Below are positions 34,296 to 45,069 of a stretch of 64,000 bases of DNA, one piece after another (position 1 is the first letter of the stretch; each line of letters starts with the position of its first letter). The DNA is from Tretioscincus oriximinensis. Lineage: Eukaryota; Chordata; Lepidosauria; Squamata; Gymnophthalmidae. The notes under the pieces were generated by a model. That model ran no database searches. It saw only the letters and a program-made list of their open reading frames with translations, and had not been told where the DNA came from. Made by a program: the position numbers and the translations under genes. The stretch spans positions 834,009 to 898,008 of the forward strand of contig JAJVDF010000492.1 in assembly GCA_022410635.1 (NCBI GenBank). Reading direction: 5' to 3'.

Positions 34296-35676
34296 TGTTT
34301 CCACTAGTTAATCAGCATCATTCTGAAGGAAAAAATACTACTGGCAATGTAGTACCTCAGATTGCTAGTCAGAGGATGGAGAGGATAAATCCTATAAAAC
34401 GTAAGCAAGGAGGTTGCAACAATTAAGGCCTTGTTTTCAGTTATAAGTGATAAAGTAATCTTGGTCTATACCACTTCATTGAACTGTGGTAAGTATAAAC
34501 AGGAAGATAGCTATGGTTTATTACCATGAGTTTCTTCATGGCCAGGCACCATATGATGATGAAATCGTTAATATCACAAATTAGAGGCCTAATCTCAATA
34601 GATAGTCAAGCCCCTTTCCCACATTTACCTTGATCCTGTGATATGGACATTTTAGTGTTCTACAATTTCTGTACTGACATGTAAAAATAAATAATATGAG
34701 GCAATGTTTTATTTTTTTTGCAAACATGAAAAGATAGTTCATGAAAAGATAGTTCAAAACTCTAAATATTTAGCTATGTGGAATGGATGATTTTGGACCT
34801 CTTGTGTAGGTTCATATCAGCCAATCCCCACCCACCCCAGCATCCAATCCAATCTGACATATATTAAGTTATTTCCAGGCTATAAGATTAATAGTAGTTA
34901 TCATGGAGAGATCATTCCTTTCAGAGGAACTGTAATGCTACACAATGTTTGTGATTGCCTTTATGCTACCAGAGCATTTGTATCAAGATGGTTTAGCACT
35001 TTAAAAAACAAAAATTTTGTTTTTATGAGCACACACATTTTTAACTGTTCTTAAAACAGCTTGTCAAACATGCCTAGGGTTCAATTTGACATCAAACACT
35101 TTCATTCAAATGTAGGGGCTGTTTGCTACAAACTGAGTTTGACAAGAACCAGTTCAGCACATCTCTAGTGACTACTAAGAGATATTTGCACTTGACAGTT
35201 TACAAATATTTTTGTAACATCATGCCTTCAGGTCTTACAGAAAATCGATTTCCAGGTGATTTATAAACAGTGTTTCCATTTCTCTTTACTGTAAACATGT
35301 TTACTAAACAAGAGTCAACCATGAGTAGCATTTTGCTAAAATCAAATTTATGGGTAAACTTAATTATGTCCACAGATGGTGAAGCATAATTGATAGTATT
35401 ATTGAGATGTAAACAGAATGCTACTGTTTGTCACTATGGAAGGTATACTTTCAGTCTTACAGTGTTCTGAGGAAGAAATGGTAAAGCAATTTTTGAAACA
35501 TCATCAACTGTTTTATAGATACATACTCACTTTATAACCATTAATCAATAAAACTGTTTCTTTGGGAGGACAAATACTTTAAAACCAAAAAATACACAGA
35601 TTCAAAAGACATGAAAGTACTAAAAGATTGGGCTCTGGTTCTGAAAATAGCTATAGACATTTCACATCTATTTATA
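34296..35676. other. No gene seen
   Basis: AT-rich sequence. A short tandem duplication (AAAAGATAGTTCATG, twice) lies near 34730-34757. No coding frame or recognised repeat. Confidence 0.4.
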
Positions 35677-35754
35677 TACTGCTCAAAACAATTAAGGGAA
35701 CACTTTAACATAACATGTTATGTTAAAGTGTTCCCTTAATTGCTTTGAGCAGTA
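35677..35754. mobile_element. 74-bp palindromic Tc1/mariner-type MITE, copy B
   Basis: TACTGCTCAAAACAATTAAG pairs with CTTAATTGCTTTGAGCAGTA and the centre is AACATGTTATGTT. TA lies on both sides, within TATATA context. It differs from copy A at 1623 in only a few bases although the two are 34 kb apart. Confidence 0.8.
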
Positions 35755-36240
35755 TATATAAAATAGAGTTTGCTGAAAAATGTCAGTACATTAATGTCAT
35801 TATATCTATGAATGCAGAGAATGAGAAGAAATGTGACCTTTCATTGTATTATGTTTTCTTCAGGAATGTATTAACATCTGCCTTCTCACATCTTTTGAAG
35901 ATTGTCCTACATGAAGAAGTGTCTAAAAACGAAGAACCATTATAGTCACATTTGTGTTAATTATTCACTTACTAAGGAGAGCAAAAACTGGAAATGTGTG
36001 TAAAACCTTAGAAGGACTTCTTTACTTTGAGTGCTTTCCAGTTCTCCGCTTCTCTACTTACTGCCAAGCCTTGTTGCATTGCAAGTGCAATTTCTCTTTA
36101 TATTGAAATGATTACTTTGAATTAAGAAAAATATTCATCGCCTATTGACAAAGAGATACTCACACAATCTATTTGTTGCACTTTGTGTACTATTCCCTTT
36201 GCAGCGCCCACATCCCCTCTTTTTTCTTTTTCCAGGGTTC
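35755..36240. other. No gene seen
   Basis: No recognised repeat or reading frame. Confidence 0.4.
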
Positions 36241-36249
36241 GGTATTTAT

Positions 36250-37065
36250 TTATTTGAAATCACATACTGCTATACATAATTTGCTATATAATATATTACA
36301 CCACAACAGAGGAGTTTCTATATTTGGAAGGTATCTTTATAGAAGTTGTGGGTCTCCCATTCCCCTTCTTCCTTTGCTGTCAGCCATTTATTTCTTAACC
36401 TTTTCCCATCTGAAATCCATTTATCTAGTTCTCTGTGCCATTTTTAATGTCATTATCTTTTAATGCTATTGGAATCTGGAATAAAAATATTAATTTTTCT
36501 AATTTCTTTTAAATAATTTCTCTCTGCTATCCTGTCAGGGTCTCTATATATCCATTTACCCGAATACTTCATATTTTTAAAACTAATTTAAGTCCTGATA
36601 TTTTTCCTATTTCTAGTTGTTCTCCCAATGGGGTTCCTAAACATATTATTTCCACTATTTCTATGTTCACATTCAGTCCTCAGATTTTAAAAAAATCTTT
36701 TAGCATCTGGAGCACATCCTTCACCATCTTCACTGGTTGATTTAATATTAGTACTGCATCATCTGTAAGCAGGTTGACCTTGATTTCTGTCTCTCGTATC
36801 TTATAAGCATTCCACTTCTATCTCTTATCATACTGACCAGTACCTTGATTGCATTTATAAATAATGATGGGGAAAGAGGGCAACCCTGTTTTGTTCCGAT
36901 TTTTTAGCTGAATATCTCCTGTTTTACTATCATTTACCCTATTTTTTGCTTTGCACTTCAAATATAGTTGTTTTAATGTCTTACAAAAATTATCACCCAG
37001 GTTTACTTCTCTGCACAAACTTAATATATTTGCATGATTCACTTTATCAAATGCTTTTTAGTGTA
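36250..37065 (-). pseudogene. L1-type reverse transcriptase remnant
   Basis: On the minus strand, three frames together give L1 ORF2 landmarks in order. KAFDKVNHANIL lies near 37050. TKQGCPLSPSLF is near 36900. A DD-containing LTDDAVLILNQP, the place of the catalytic FADD/YADD motif, is near 36755. A GLNVNIEI segment follows near 36675. Stops and frameshifts break it, and the first residues of the catalytic box are changed (LTDD). The 5' and 3' parts are missing. It lies upstream in protein order from the piece kept at 16320-18000, so the two are different fragments, perhaps of one family. Confidence 0.8.
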
Positions 37066-37261
37066 GCAATTATAGTGCCCATATCCCTCCAACACCCACT
37101 TTCCTGTTCATCCAGCACTCTACATCCCACTTTTATCCTCATACACCGTTCTTCTTCTCATGCCTCGATTCACCCCATTATTTCTACGATGTCTCACTTC
37201 TACACAGGAGTTCACAGAAAAAAAATGAAAATAAAGATATGACCATATCCATATTCAGAAA

Positions 37262-37430
37262 ATGCTTGAAGATGCAGCTCTTTGACTGAGAAACAGCTGT
37301 CGCTTCCCTATTTTTAGATGTGGCTGTTTTTAACATGCTAATTGTGTTTTTATTGTTAACTGCCTTGGGACCTTTGAGTATAGAGGGCTATAGAAATGTA
37401 AATATATATAAATAAGTAAATATGTGCAGA
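37262..37430 (+). mobile_element. CR1-like LINE 3' end
   Basis: AAAATGCTTGAAGATGCAGC, TAGATGTGGCTGTTTTTAAC, TTATTGTTAACTGCCTTGGGACC and AAATATATATAAATAAGTAAAT. It is the plus-strand counterpart of the copy at 1-150, more decayed in the final hairpin. Confidence 0.75.
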
Positions 37431-37554
37431 ACTTGAACTCAATAATAAAAGAAAAAGATTCAAAGTACTGTTTCTTTCTTGTAGGTTTGAACAGAAGTGA
37501 GGCCCAACAACCCCACCTCAGGACCTCCTCCTCTTCTACGAGCAACCCATCTAC

Positions 37555-37700
37555 AGACAATGTTTAGCCCAAATTGGGAAGAACTATAACTGCAACGGTT
37601 TGGAAGGGGAAATCCATAGTGGGGACATGTGGCTTGAAAGTGAAGCACAGCAAATGCGGAGTCCCTCTGGATGATAGGGGAATTGCATGTGCTCAGCAGG
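37555..37700. repeat. Unidentified interspersed repeat, copy 2
   Basis: CCCAAATTGGGAAGAACTA, GGGGACATGTGGCTTGAAAG, GGAGTCCCTCTGGATGATAG and GGGAATTGCATG correspond in order to the reverse complement of 3130-3290. Confidence 0.55.
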
Positions 37701-38932
37701 GAGCCACACAACTTTTGCTTCTGCTTTTTTCCCTTGTGAGAACATGGCCTATGTCACAGCACTACACTGGTTTTAAGATTTTATTTATTTATTTTGCAAA
37801 GACATTTAAGTTCTTCAGGAAATATTTATAAGTCAAGAATGTGAAGGAGGTTGATTTCGGAGCTCAGCAAGATATGAAATTTTTAGAACCCCAACATCTA
37901 TGTTCAGATTAGTTACTCTGAACTGAAATAATGATTTATCAAGTGAAAACCATAGAACAAAAGAGAGATAAATTCATTCATTCATTCATTTATGTGAAGA
38001 AATGACGATGGCAGGCAGCATAAAAAGTGATTCCAGTGACAGGCACCATTACTTGGACAATGCCCAGGGAACTTTTTATGATTATTCTGGAAATGTGTTT
38101 TCAACTTAACACCAAGGGAACAATTCCAAGATGGCACAAATTGTGTGTGCATTTTTCCAAGGGAAACTCAAAACAGAACCAATACTATGCAAGTGCCTTA
38201 TGCACATTTATTTGCTTTATATATAAGTCGTGGTTAGTTTGCAGAGCATATAATAAAGCATCAGAGGCCATAATGTAGCACACAGAAGACAAAATCAATC
38301 AAGTATTTAGACATTGCTACAATCCAAAGTTGTTAAACCAAAGTTGACCAACTTTCCTGATGTCTACATACCTGTTTTAATAACTGAATTTTGCAATAGC
38401 AGTGTAATGATTGGGATTGTCAAGTGACAGTTTACATACATTTGGAATTCTGATTTTTAACACATCTGCTGGAATAACATTCAGCTGAGCTAAACAAGAC
38501 AGTTCAATACTGATTGTGTCCTGATTGCATCAATTAAGATAATTTTCTCATGGACACAAGAGTAACAGGAGATTTTTCCAGTTTAAATTTTAAAATGGTT
38601 TTTACTTTTCCAGGATGGATTCTTTCTAGTATAGTTCTTTTCTGGACTTTACACTCAATGTATCATATTGGTTCAATGACTATGTGACACAAAACTTCTA
38701 TGTGTCATGCTAATAGGCATGGATTCCACAGTCTGATATAAATATAGTTAATAGGCAAGAAAATTCTGGCACAGTTTTCCCAATTTCTTCCACCCTTAGC
38801 CCTACTTGAACAAGGCTCAAGCAATTAATATGCCTTACTTTGAGAAACATGTTTTGAGTTCCAGAGAACAGTCTTGAGCAGTAGCAATGAAGTCACAGAT
38901 GATATCTGACATTAATGTTGATATGCCGTGGA
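37701..38932. other. No gene seen
   Basis: Ordinary AT-rich sequence with a short ATTCATTCATTCATTT run at about 37973. No coding frame of note. Confidence 0.4.
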
Positions 38933-38940
38933 GCAGAGAA

Positions 38941-39139
38941 TAGGCTGACCAGATGACCCCAGTTGTGTAGGGGGGGGGGGTTGAAAATCCATTTTTGGGT
39001 GCCTCCCACTTTTTTCTGAGGAAAAAAAATTCAAAAACAAAATATTTTTTTTTGAAATTTTTTTCAGAAAAAACTGGGAGGCACCCCCAAACCGGGTTTT
39101 CAACCCCCCCCCCCCCAAAGGGGTAATCTGGTCAGCCTA
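38941..39139. mobile_element. hAT-like foldback MITE family H1, copy 3
   Basis: TAGGCTGACCAGATGACCCC begins and GGTAATCTGGTCAGCCTA ends the element. The arms share GTGCCTCCCACTTTTTTCTG and CAGAAAAAACTGGGAGGCAC. The flanks GCAGAGAA (38933-38940) and ACAGAGAA (39141-39148) match at 7 of 8 bases, with one extra A at the right junction. Confidence 0.78.
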
Positions 39140-39140
39140 A

Positions 39141-39567
39141 ACAGAGAACATATGTAGATTGCATGCTTTCCTTTGAAGGAGCTGAGGTGTTTCTTTTATG
39201 TATTTCGGTCTTGAAATAGAAGTAACTGCTGTCAAGCACATCTTGCCTAACAGTGTAAGCTAGTTTTGTACAAGGCAAGATAAATAGTTTCCACTTGCAG
39301 AGGATTAGGCATAAAATGTTTTCCAAGACAACTGTTATCCAATAAATCACCTCTGGATAGAATTACAATAAGCTATCAACATTTATTTTTTCTTAGAGAG
39401 TAAAATTGCTAGATATCTGCTATCTGGCATGGCCTTCCTGTTAACTACTAATTTTATTTTAATTTATAATGATGCCTGAGGAAAATATCCAGATTCTCTG
39501 AAATCGTTAGAAAAATAAAGTTGTTGAAGGCCAATGAATCAAGATAATGAGGAAGTGGCAGAATCTG
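39141..39567. other. No gene seen
   Basis: No recognised repeat or frame. Confidence 0.4.
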
Positions 39568-39692
39568 TGGTTCTGTTCTGACACATATTTTAACCCATCT
39601 TTAGTCTTGAAGAACTGGCCTAAACCAAAAAAAAAAATCTAGTTTAGTCCAATTCTTTAGGACTGAAGATTATGAAAAGTGTATGTCAGAAT
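39568..39692. mobile_element. Foldback repeat family 3, copy 3
   Basis: GTTCTGTTCTGACACATATT opens it. AGTCTTGAAGAACTGGCCTAAA pairs with TTTAGTCCAATTCTTTAGGACT around a run of about 11 A. The right end GTGTATGTCAGAATGC pairs with TTCTGACAC. The most complete copy of the family. Confidence 0.55.
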
Positions 39693-40578
39693 GCATGGTA
39701 AGAAAATGCCCTGATGTCCTCCCTGATTGAGATCACCACAATCTGAGGCAACTGTAGGACAGCATACCAAGGACTAGGAAGTTCCTACTGCAATAAAACA
39801 AACAAAAAAGCCTCCAAACCAAAAGAGGCCCAGCCAAGAACAACTCTGAGAAAAAGCCCAAAACAGGTGGTTGTCCAAGAAGCACTACACAAATATAAAA
39901 ATCTATAAAATATATCAAAAGGAAAATTTAACCCATATGTTTTACGAGCATCTAGAAAATACTAATAGAAAGTCAATACTATTTTAGAAAGTCTACTCAT
40001 TCAAACAAAGAAAAAAGTGAAGGCATCCAGCTATACCCGTAGGAAGTCAGATGGTGTATTGTCCACATAAGGATGGCAAAGGGAAGGCCAGACACATTTT
40101 AACAGTGAAAGTTTTCTTCAGCGGCCAAATTGCATATTTTGTTTGTAAAAAAAAAGAGAGCAAAATTACAGAAAAAAAACAAAATTACAGCCAACAAAGG
40201 CATATCATGCATTCACAATTGTATATAACAAAAAGCTTGTAATCCCATAAAAACAATTCCCTGTGTGTCTCTTCCTCTCAGCTGCTCCAGGTCCATGACT
40301 TTGGTTTCAAAGTGAGAAACATATTCCCTTAAAGTTAGGGGCTTGTTGCACCAAACATGCACCTGTCCAGCAGGGAAACAGTATTATATAGGACACTTGA
40401 TACAAATCATTAAAAAACTCCCCTCCCCCTGCTTCAGTACTATTAAATTGTATTTTGTCTTTGTTAATATTTAATGAAGATGAACTGAAAGGTGAAGAAA
40501 TATGTTCACATCCCACATCACATTTCCCCACAAAATATTGTAAAATGACACATCCTTGTAGCAAACACCAATGAAATA
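39693..40578. other. No gene seen
   Basis: AT-rich, A-rich near 40150-40190. No repeat family recognised. Confidence 0.4.
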
Positions 40579-40699
40579 TACATTATATCATAAAAGTGAG
40601 TACACCTTAAGTGAAAATGGGCAGATCAAGGCCAGAGTGCCATTTTCCCTCCCTGATGTCATGTGACTCATTAGTGTTCCAAGGTCTCAGGGGAACAGG

Positions 40700-41270
40700 C
40701 AAACAGTTTGCTGAAAACAAGCAGTCCATGGACATGGATTACTGGAACCACGTCCTGTGGTCTGATAAACCTATTTGGGCCAGATTGTGTCACGTATGTG
40801 TGGTGGCAACCAGGTGAGGAGTACAAATACAAGTCAATCTTGCCTACAGTAAAGCATGGTGGTGGAAGTGTCATGGTTTGGGGATGCATGAGTGGGGTCT
40901 GTAGGCAGCTACAGTTCATTGAGGGAACCATGAATGCCACCATTTACTGTGATAAACTGAAGCAGAGCATGATCCCTGCTCTTCGAACACTGTTTCACAG
41001 GGCAGTATTCCAACATGATAATGACTCTGAACACACCACCGAAATGACCACTGCCTTGTTGAAGAAGTTGAAGGTACCTGAGGGGCATTTTCAAATGGAA
41101 GGTGAAGGAGCATGAGGTCTCTAACATCCACCAGCTCCATGATGTCATCATGGAGATGTGAATGAGGATTCCAGGGGCAAGCTGTGCAGCTCTAGTGAAC
41201 TCCATTCCCAAGAGAGTTAGGCAATGCAGGAAACTAATGGTGGCCACACAAAATATTGACACTTTGGCCT
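40700..41270 (+). pseudogene. Tc1-like transposase remnant, active site lost
   Basis: Tc1 transposases cut and join DNA with a DDE triad. Here the frame keeps DYWNHVLWSD (first Asp region), then VKHGGGSVMVWGCMSG and AVFQHDNDSEHT (second Asp region) as far as about 41070. Then the segment that should carry the third acidic residue (the DLNPIE region) is deleted and the frame changes. The original C-terminus resumes as KVKEHEVSNIHQLHDVIM in another frame. The N-terminal DNA-binding domain is also missing. This copy cannot make active transposase. Confidence 0.88.
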
Positions 41271-41321
41271 GAATTTGCCCATTTTCACTTAAGGTGTACT
41301 CACTTTTGGAGTTAGTGGTTT

Positions 41322-41555
41322 ATTTATTTATTTATTTATTTATACTTATACCCCGCCCTACACCCAAAGGTCTCAGGGTGACCAACAATAAAACATCAAT
41401 ACAAAATTGAAACAGCATAAAACAATAACTAATATGACATTTCTTCAGCCAAAGGCCAGGTAAAAGGGGTGCATCTTCAAAGATCTTCTAAAACAATACA
41501 ATACTGATGACAGACACACCTCGAGGGGGAGACTATTCCAAAGATAGGGAGCCCT
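41322..41555 (-). mobile_element. CR1-like LINE 3' end nested in Tc1
   Basis: TTTATTTATTTATTTATTTA leads into TACCCCGCCCTACACCCAAAGG, GCCAAAGGCCAGGTAAAAG and ACACCTCGAGGGGGAGACTATTCC. All are the reversed landmarks of the lineage seen at 30858. It splits the Tc1 terminus between AGTTAGTGGTTTA and AACATTGAAAGCTG. Confidence 0.9.
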
Positions 41556-41733
41556 AAACATTGAAAGCTGTGTGTTGAGTTATTTTGAGGGCATATCAAA
41601 TGTACACTGTTATACAAACTGTACAATGACTACCTACCTTTGGGTGCAACTGTAATATTTTAATTGTTGTACCATGCAAAGATAAAAAATACTGAAAATG
41701 TGAAAGGTGTACTCATTTTTGTTTTATACTGTA

Positions 41734-42112
41734 ATTAATTATATAGTCAATAACAATATAACTTCTACAACGACAGTGACTACTTCTACTACTACTATTA
41801 CCACTACTACTATTATAAAATCACACTTTATAGATTAGTTGAAGCCATTGGGAAGTATTTGATGGTCAGTGTTCCAAACCAAACTATGTGGTGGTGGCAG
41901 CGATTTTAAATATGTTACACACAGAGGAGATGCCATGAGTTTACAATATTGAATTTTCTGACTTTGCGGGTTTCTTTATCATTAAGCCATAATCATCAAT
42001 ATTAAAGGAAATAAACACTTGAAATAGATAACTCTGTGTGTAATTACTCTATATAGGATTTCCCTATTTGAATTTAATTATTGAATAAATTTTCTCTGTG
42101 ATATTCTAATTT
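41734..42112. other. No gene seen; short CTA-rich tract
   Basis: An imperfect (CTA)n tract lies at about 41785-41815. Nothing else recognised. Confidence 0.45.
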
Positions 42113-42625
42113 AGAGTCATAGAATTATAGTGTTGGAAGGACCTCCAGGGTCATTAGGTCCAATCCCCTGTTTAATGCAGGATTCACTAAACCTTCCCAG
42201 ACAGATTGCTGTTCAGGCTCTCTTTAAAGAGTTCCAGCAAAGGAGAACTCGCCACCTTCCATGGCAACCTGTTCTACTGTTTTATCATTCTTACTATCAG
42301 AAAGGTTTTTTTTCCTGATATCTAATCTAAATCTATTTCCATGCAGTTTCATCCCATTGTTTCTAGTTCTTCCATGTACCGATGAAAACCAGCTAAATCC
42401 CTCTGGTCTGTGACAGCCCTTTAGATATTTGCAGACCACTATCAGTTCTCCTCTCAGCCTTCTCTTCTGCTGCCTAAACATCCCTAGATCCTTTAACCAT
42501 TAGGACATGATTTCCAGAGCATTCCCCATCCTTTTAACCCTATGTTGAATGTGCTCCAGTTTATCAATGTAATTTTTAATTGGGGTGCCCAGAACTGATC
42601 ACAGTATTCCAAGTGCATTTATTGA
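42113..42625 (-). mobile_element. CR1 3' region, about 510 bp
   Basis: Starts AGAGTCATAGAATTATAGTG, then GGACCTCCAGGGTCATTAGGTCC, AATGCAGGATTCACTAAACC and GAGTTCCAGCAAAGGAG. It extends through GATATTTGCAGACCACTATCAG into CACAGTATTCCAAGTGC. This is the longest piece of the chicken-like CR1 3' region in the window, covering the end of ORF2 and the 3' UTR. Stops in all frames. Confidence 0.9.
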
Positions 42626-44041
42626 GATGCATGTATGTATGTTTGTGTATAATTTCATAGAAAAAAATTAATTCACTTTACCTTAATTCATAAATCAGTT
42701 ACTGAATATTGTACATCAATTTATAGTGTTTCTGAATTCGTTATGCAATGGGAAGAACATCTGGTGCCCCTTTGCTTCCTTTAGTTGACTGTACATTATA
42801 AAGAAACGAAGGGATGACCAGATATATGGTTTCACCTTGTGGGTTGCACAGTAAAAATCAACGACTTAATCTTCAAACTAATCTATTCCTGAATGACCAG
42901 GCAAGCAAGCATTATGTTCTGTTGGCACNGGTCACACTAAATGGAACTCTGCTGTAAGTATGTATCCTCTAGATGGCATTAAAAGATACACAAGGAATAT
43001 ACAGATACCATCCTATGAAACTGTGCAATATTAGGTTGTCTGAAACTGCAACATTAGACTTTAATTTTTTTCTAAAAATCAGAATAGTTAATTACTTTCT
43101 CTGACAACAGACTTTTCTAAAAGAGTTGGAAAAATTGATAAGATTCGAGTATCTGATGAGTGAAGTGGAAACCAAAAAAATTTCTTGCTCATTAGTTATA
43201 ACTGAATTCCAGCTCATTTGTTTAGAATTATAACATATTCCAATCTCTGTGTGGTACTTCTAGATAATCTAGTGTAGTAATAGTGCCTGGAAATCTAGAA
43301 TTAAATTCCAAATTCATGGTGGTTATGTCAGCACCCGCATGCTGAAAGGAGGTTTTCAGTCTTCTTGCTGATCCAGGATACTGGGCAGGATCCTTGGGGA
43401 TAATCACCCCAAGAATCCCAAAGATATTCTTTGTTATTTTCCTTTTGGTTTTTTCCCTTTTATTTTCCATTGATAAAATGGGCAGAGACAACTACTCACT
43501 AATAGACAAAATTAAGGCCACAAAGAGCTAAGGACTAGCAATGGACTAAATAAGCATTGACAGTTGATTTGGGAGCTTCATCCTCCCTCTCACAGAAATC
43601 CTCTTTTGATCAGAGTCAGATTAAAACATTCTTTGGACTTCAAAGGAAGCTCTTGGTAACATGGCAAAAATGACTCATTATCGGTTATTTCCAGATTTTG
43701 AGCTGTATCTTTCACTAGAGCTACTCCACTGCAGGAAACTCTTGGGAGACTGCTCTAGTTCATTTCTTATTACTGATTTCATGATGGAGAACCAAACGGT
43801 CCCTAAAAGACATAGATTCTTCGATACCGCTCCAGCTTGTGAATGCTATGATATCTGCTAGTTAGTATCTAAAGGCCATGTGGAAATTGCCTGTTTTTAT
43901 TTGCTTTTTTCTTGATTTCAAAATTTATACCATTGGAAAATTAATTTTTTAATTCTCCTAGCTGTTATGATGTTAAGAAGAGCAACACCTTGACTGATTG
44001 GATGGCCAATATTAATTAGAAATGAGTTGTTGGTGGGAATT
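42626..44041. other. No gene seen
   Basis: AT-rich sequence without recognised repeats. The short frames near 43228-43861 show no known motif. One N at about 42929. Confidence 0.4.
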
Positions 44042-44220
44042 ACAAAGTAAGCAGCAAACAATGCCTGAAATGCCATTTGCAAGGAGTCATGAATAGGTGC
44101 ATATTTTTATTTCCTCTGTTCAGCCTGCTAGGTATAAGTGGTGGGCCTCTGTATGAGTCAGAATGCTGGACTAGATGGGCTCTGGCCTGATTCAGTATGG
44201 CTCTTCTTATGTTCTTATCA
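44042..44220 (+). mobile_element. CR1 3' end (CATAAGAAC lineage)
   Basis: TGCCATTTGCAAGGAGTCATG, GTGGGCCTCTGTATGAGTCAG, AATGCTGGACTAGATGGGCTC and TGGCTCTTCTTATGTTCTTA. The terminal hairpin and ending are intact. Confidence 0.9.
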
Positions 44221-44339
44221 ATGTCAAGGAAGAAGGAAAGGGGAACACAAAACCATCCCCCTAAGTCTACCATCTTTGTCCCTGCTGACTGCTGCCCAAG
44301 TGTCAGCTGACAAGGAAGAAGGCGAGGGGAATAGGAGCT
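44221..44339. other. Short spacer
   Basis: No feature seen. Confidence 0.4.
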
Positions 44340-44750
44340 AAGAGAGAGAGATGAAAAAGGAAGGAAGAATGAAGAGTGAAAGAGGCAAAAATAATTAGGA
44401 AAGAGAAAGGGGAAGGGGAAGGAGAAAAACTTACAAAGTAATAAGGGGAGAGAGGGGGGAAGGAGACAGGANAAAGAAAAATAAAAAGGGAGAAATGAGA
44501 TGGTAAAAGATGTGAGAAGAATGAGGGGAGAATAGAAAGAGGGGAAGGAAAAAAGGGAGAAAAGTAAGGAAAAAAGAGAAAGGGAAAGAATAAATAGGAA
44601 AAATAAATAAGAGGGGGAATGAGTACAGAAGTAAGAGAAAAAATAACAAGGGCAGGAAGTAGAAAGAGAAAAATGAGTAAAGGGAAGTAGAAATGAGAGG
44701 AGAAGAAAGTGAACATAATAAGGGGAAGAAGAAAGGGAGAATGTTAAATT
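44340..44750. repeat. Purine-rich (GA) tract of about 410 bp
   Basis: Almost every base on the plus strand is A or G, built of irregular GGAAG, GAGAAA and AGGGG units with few pyrimidines. Many mirror-symmetric segments occur, so intramolecular triplex (H-DNA) is possible. Ser/Phe/Leu/Pro-rich frames on the other strand are only its translation. Confidence 0.9.
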
Positions 44751-44899
44751 ATATTTAATTTTTTAATTTTTATATAGAAAGCATTAACGCAGTCCCCTAC
44801 CATCACAAATTATGCAGTCAAGTTTCCCGTATTTGGGGAAATCGCAGCGGGTGCAGTGGATGAGCTTCATCCTGGGAAATCCACCTTCATGATCATGGC

Positions 44900-45069
44900 T
44901 AGCTGACCAGATGACCCCGGGGGGGGGGGGGGGTGAAATCCCATTTTGGGGTGCCTCCCAGTTTTTTCTGAGGAAATTAAAAAAAAAATATTTTCCTCAG
45001 AAAAAACTGGGAGGCACCCCCAAAACAGGTTTTCAAACCCCCTCAAAAAGGGATCATATGGTCAGCCTA
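44900..45069. mobile_element. hAT-like foldback MITE family H1, copy 4
   Basis: TAGCTGACCAGATGACCCC (one G lost) starts it and CATATGGTCAGCCTA ends it. Arms: GTGCCTCCCAGTTTTTTCTG and CAGAAAAAACTGGGAGGCAC. A run of about 14 G follows the left end. No 8-bp duplication is visible at the flanks (ATCATGGC and AGTGTCTC), so one flank may have been altered. Confidence 0.75.

Larger units (their letters stand above)
40579..41733 (+). mobile_element. Tc1-like DNA transposon, internally deleted, CR1 nested
   Basis: The outer ends, TACATTATATCATAAAAGTG and TTTTTGTTTTATACTGTA, are imperfect inverted repeats inside TA target sites (40579-40580 and 41732-41733). Inner repeats of the AAAAGTGAGTACACCTTAAG type lie at 40591 and, reversed, at about 41290. 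Together this is the nested-repeat structure typical of Tc1 transposons of the IR/DR type. The 5' repeat region is shortened and the transposase gene is a remnant. Sequence from 41322 to about 41555 is a CR1 piece, after which the Tc1 terminus resumes with GCTGTGTGTTGAGTTATTTTG. Confidence 0.85.

Noticed and set aside
44303..44716. 137-codon Phe/Ser/Pro-rich frame
   Set aside because: Translation of the purine-rich tract on the opposite strand.
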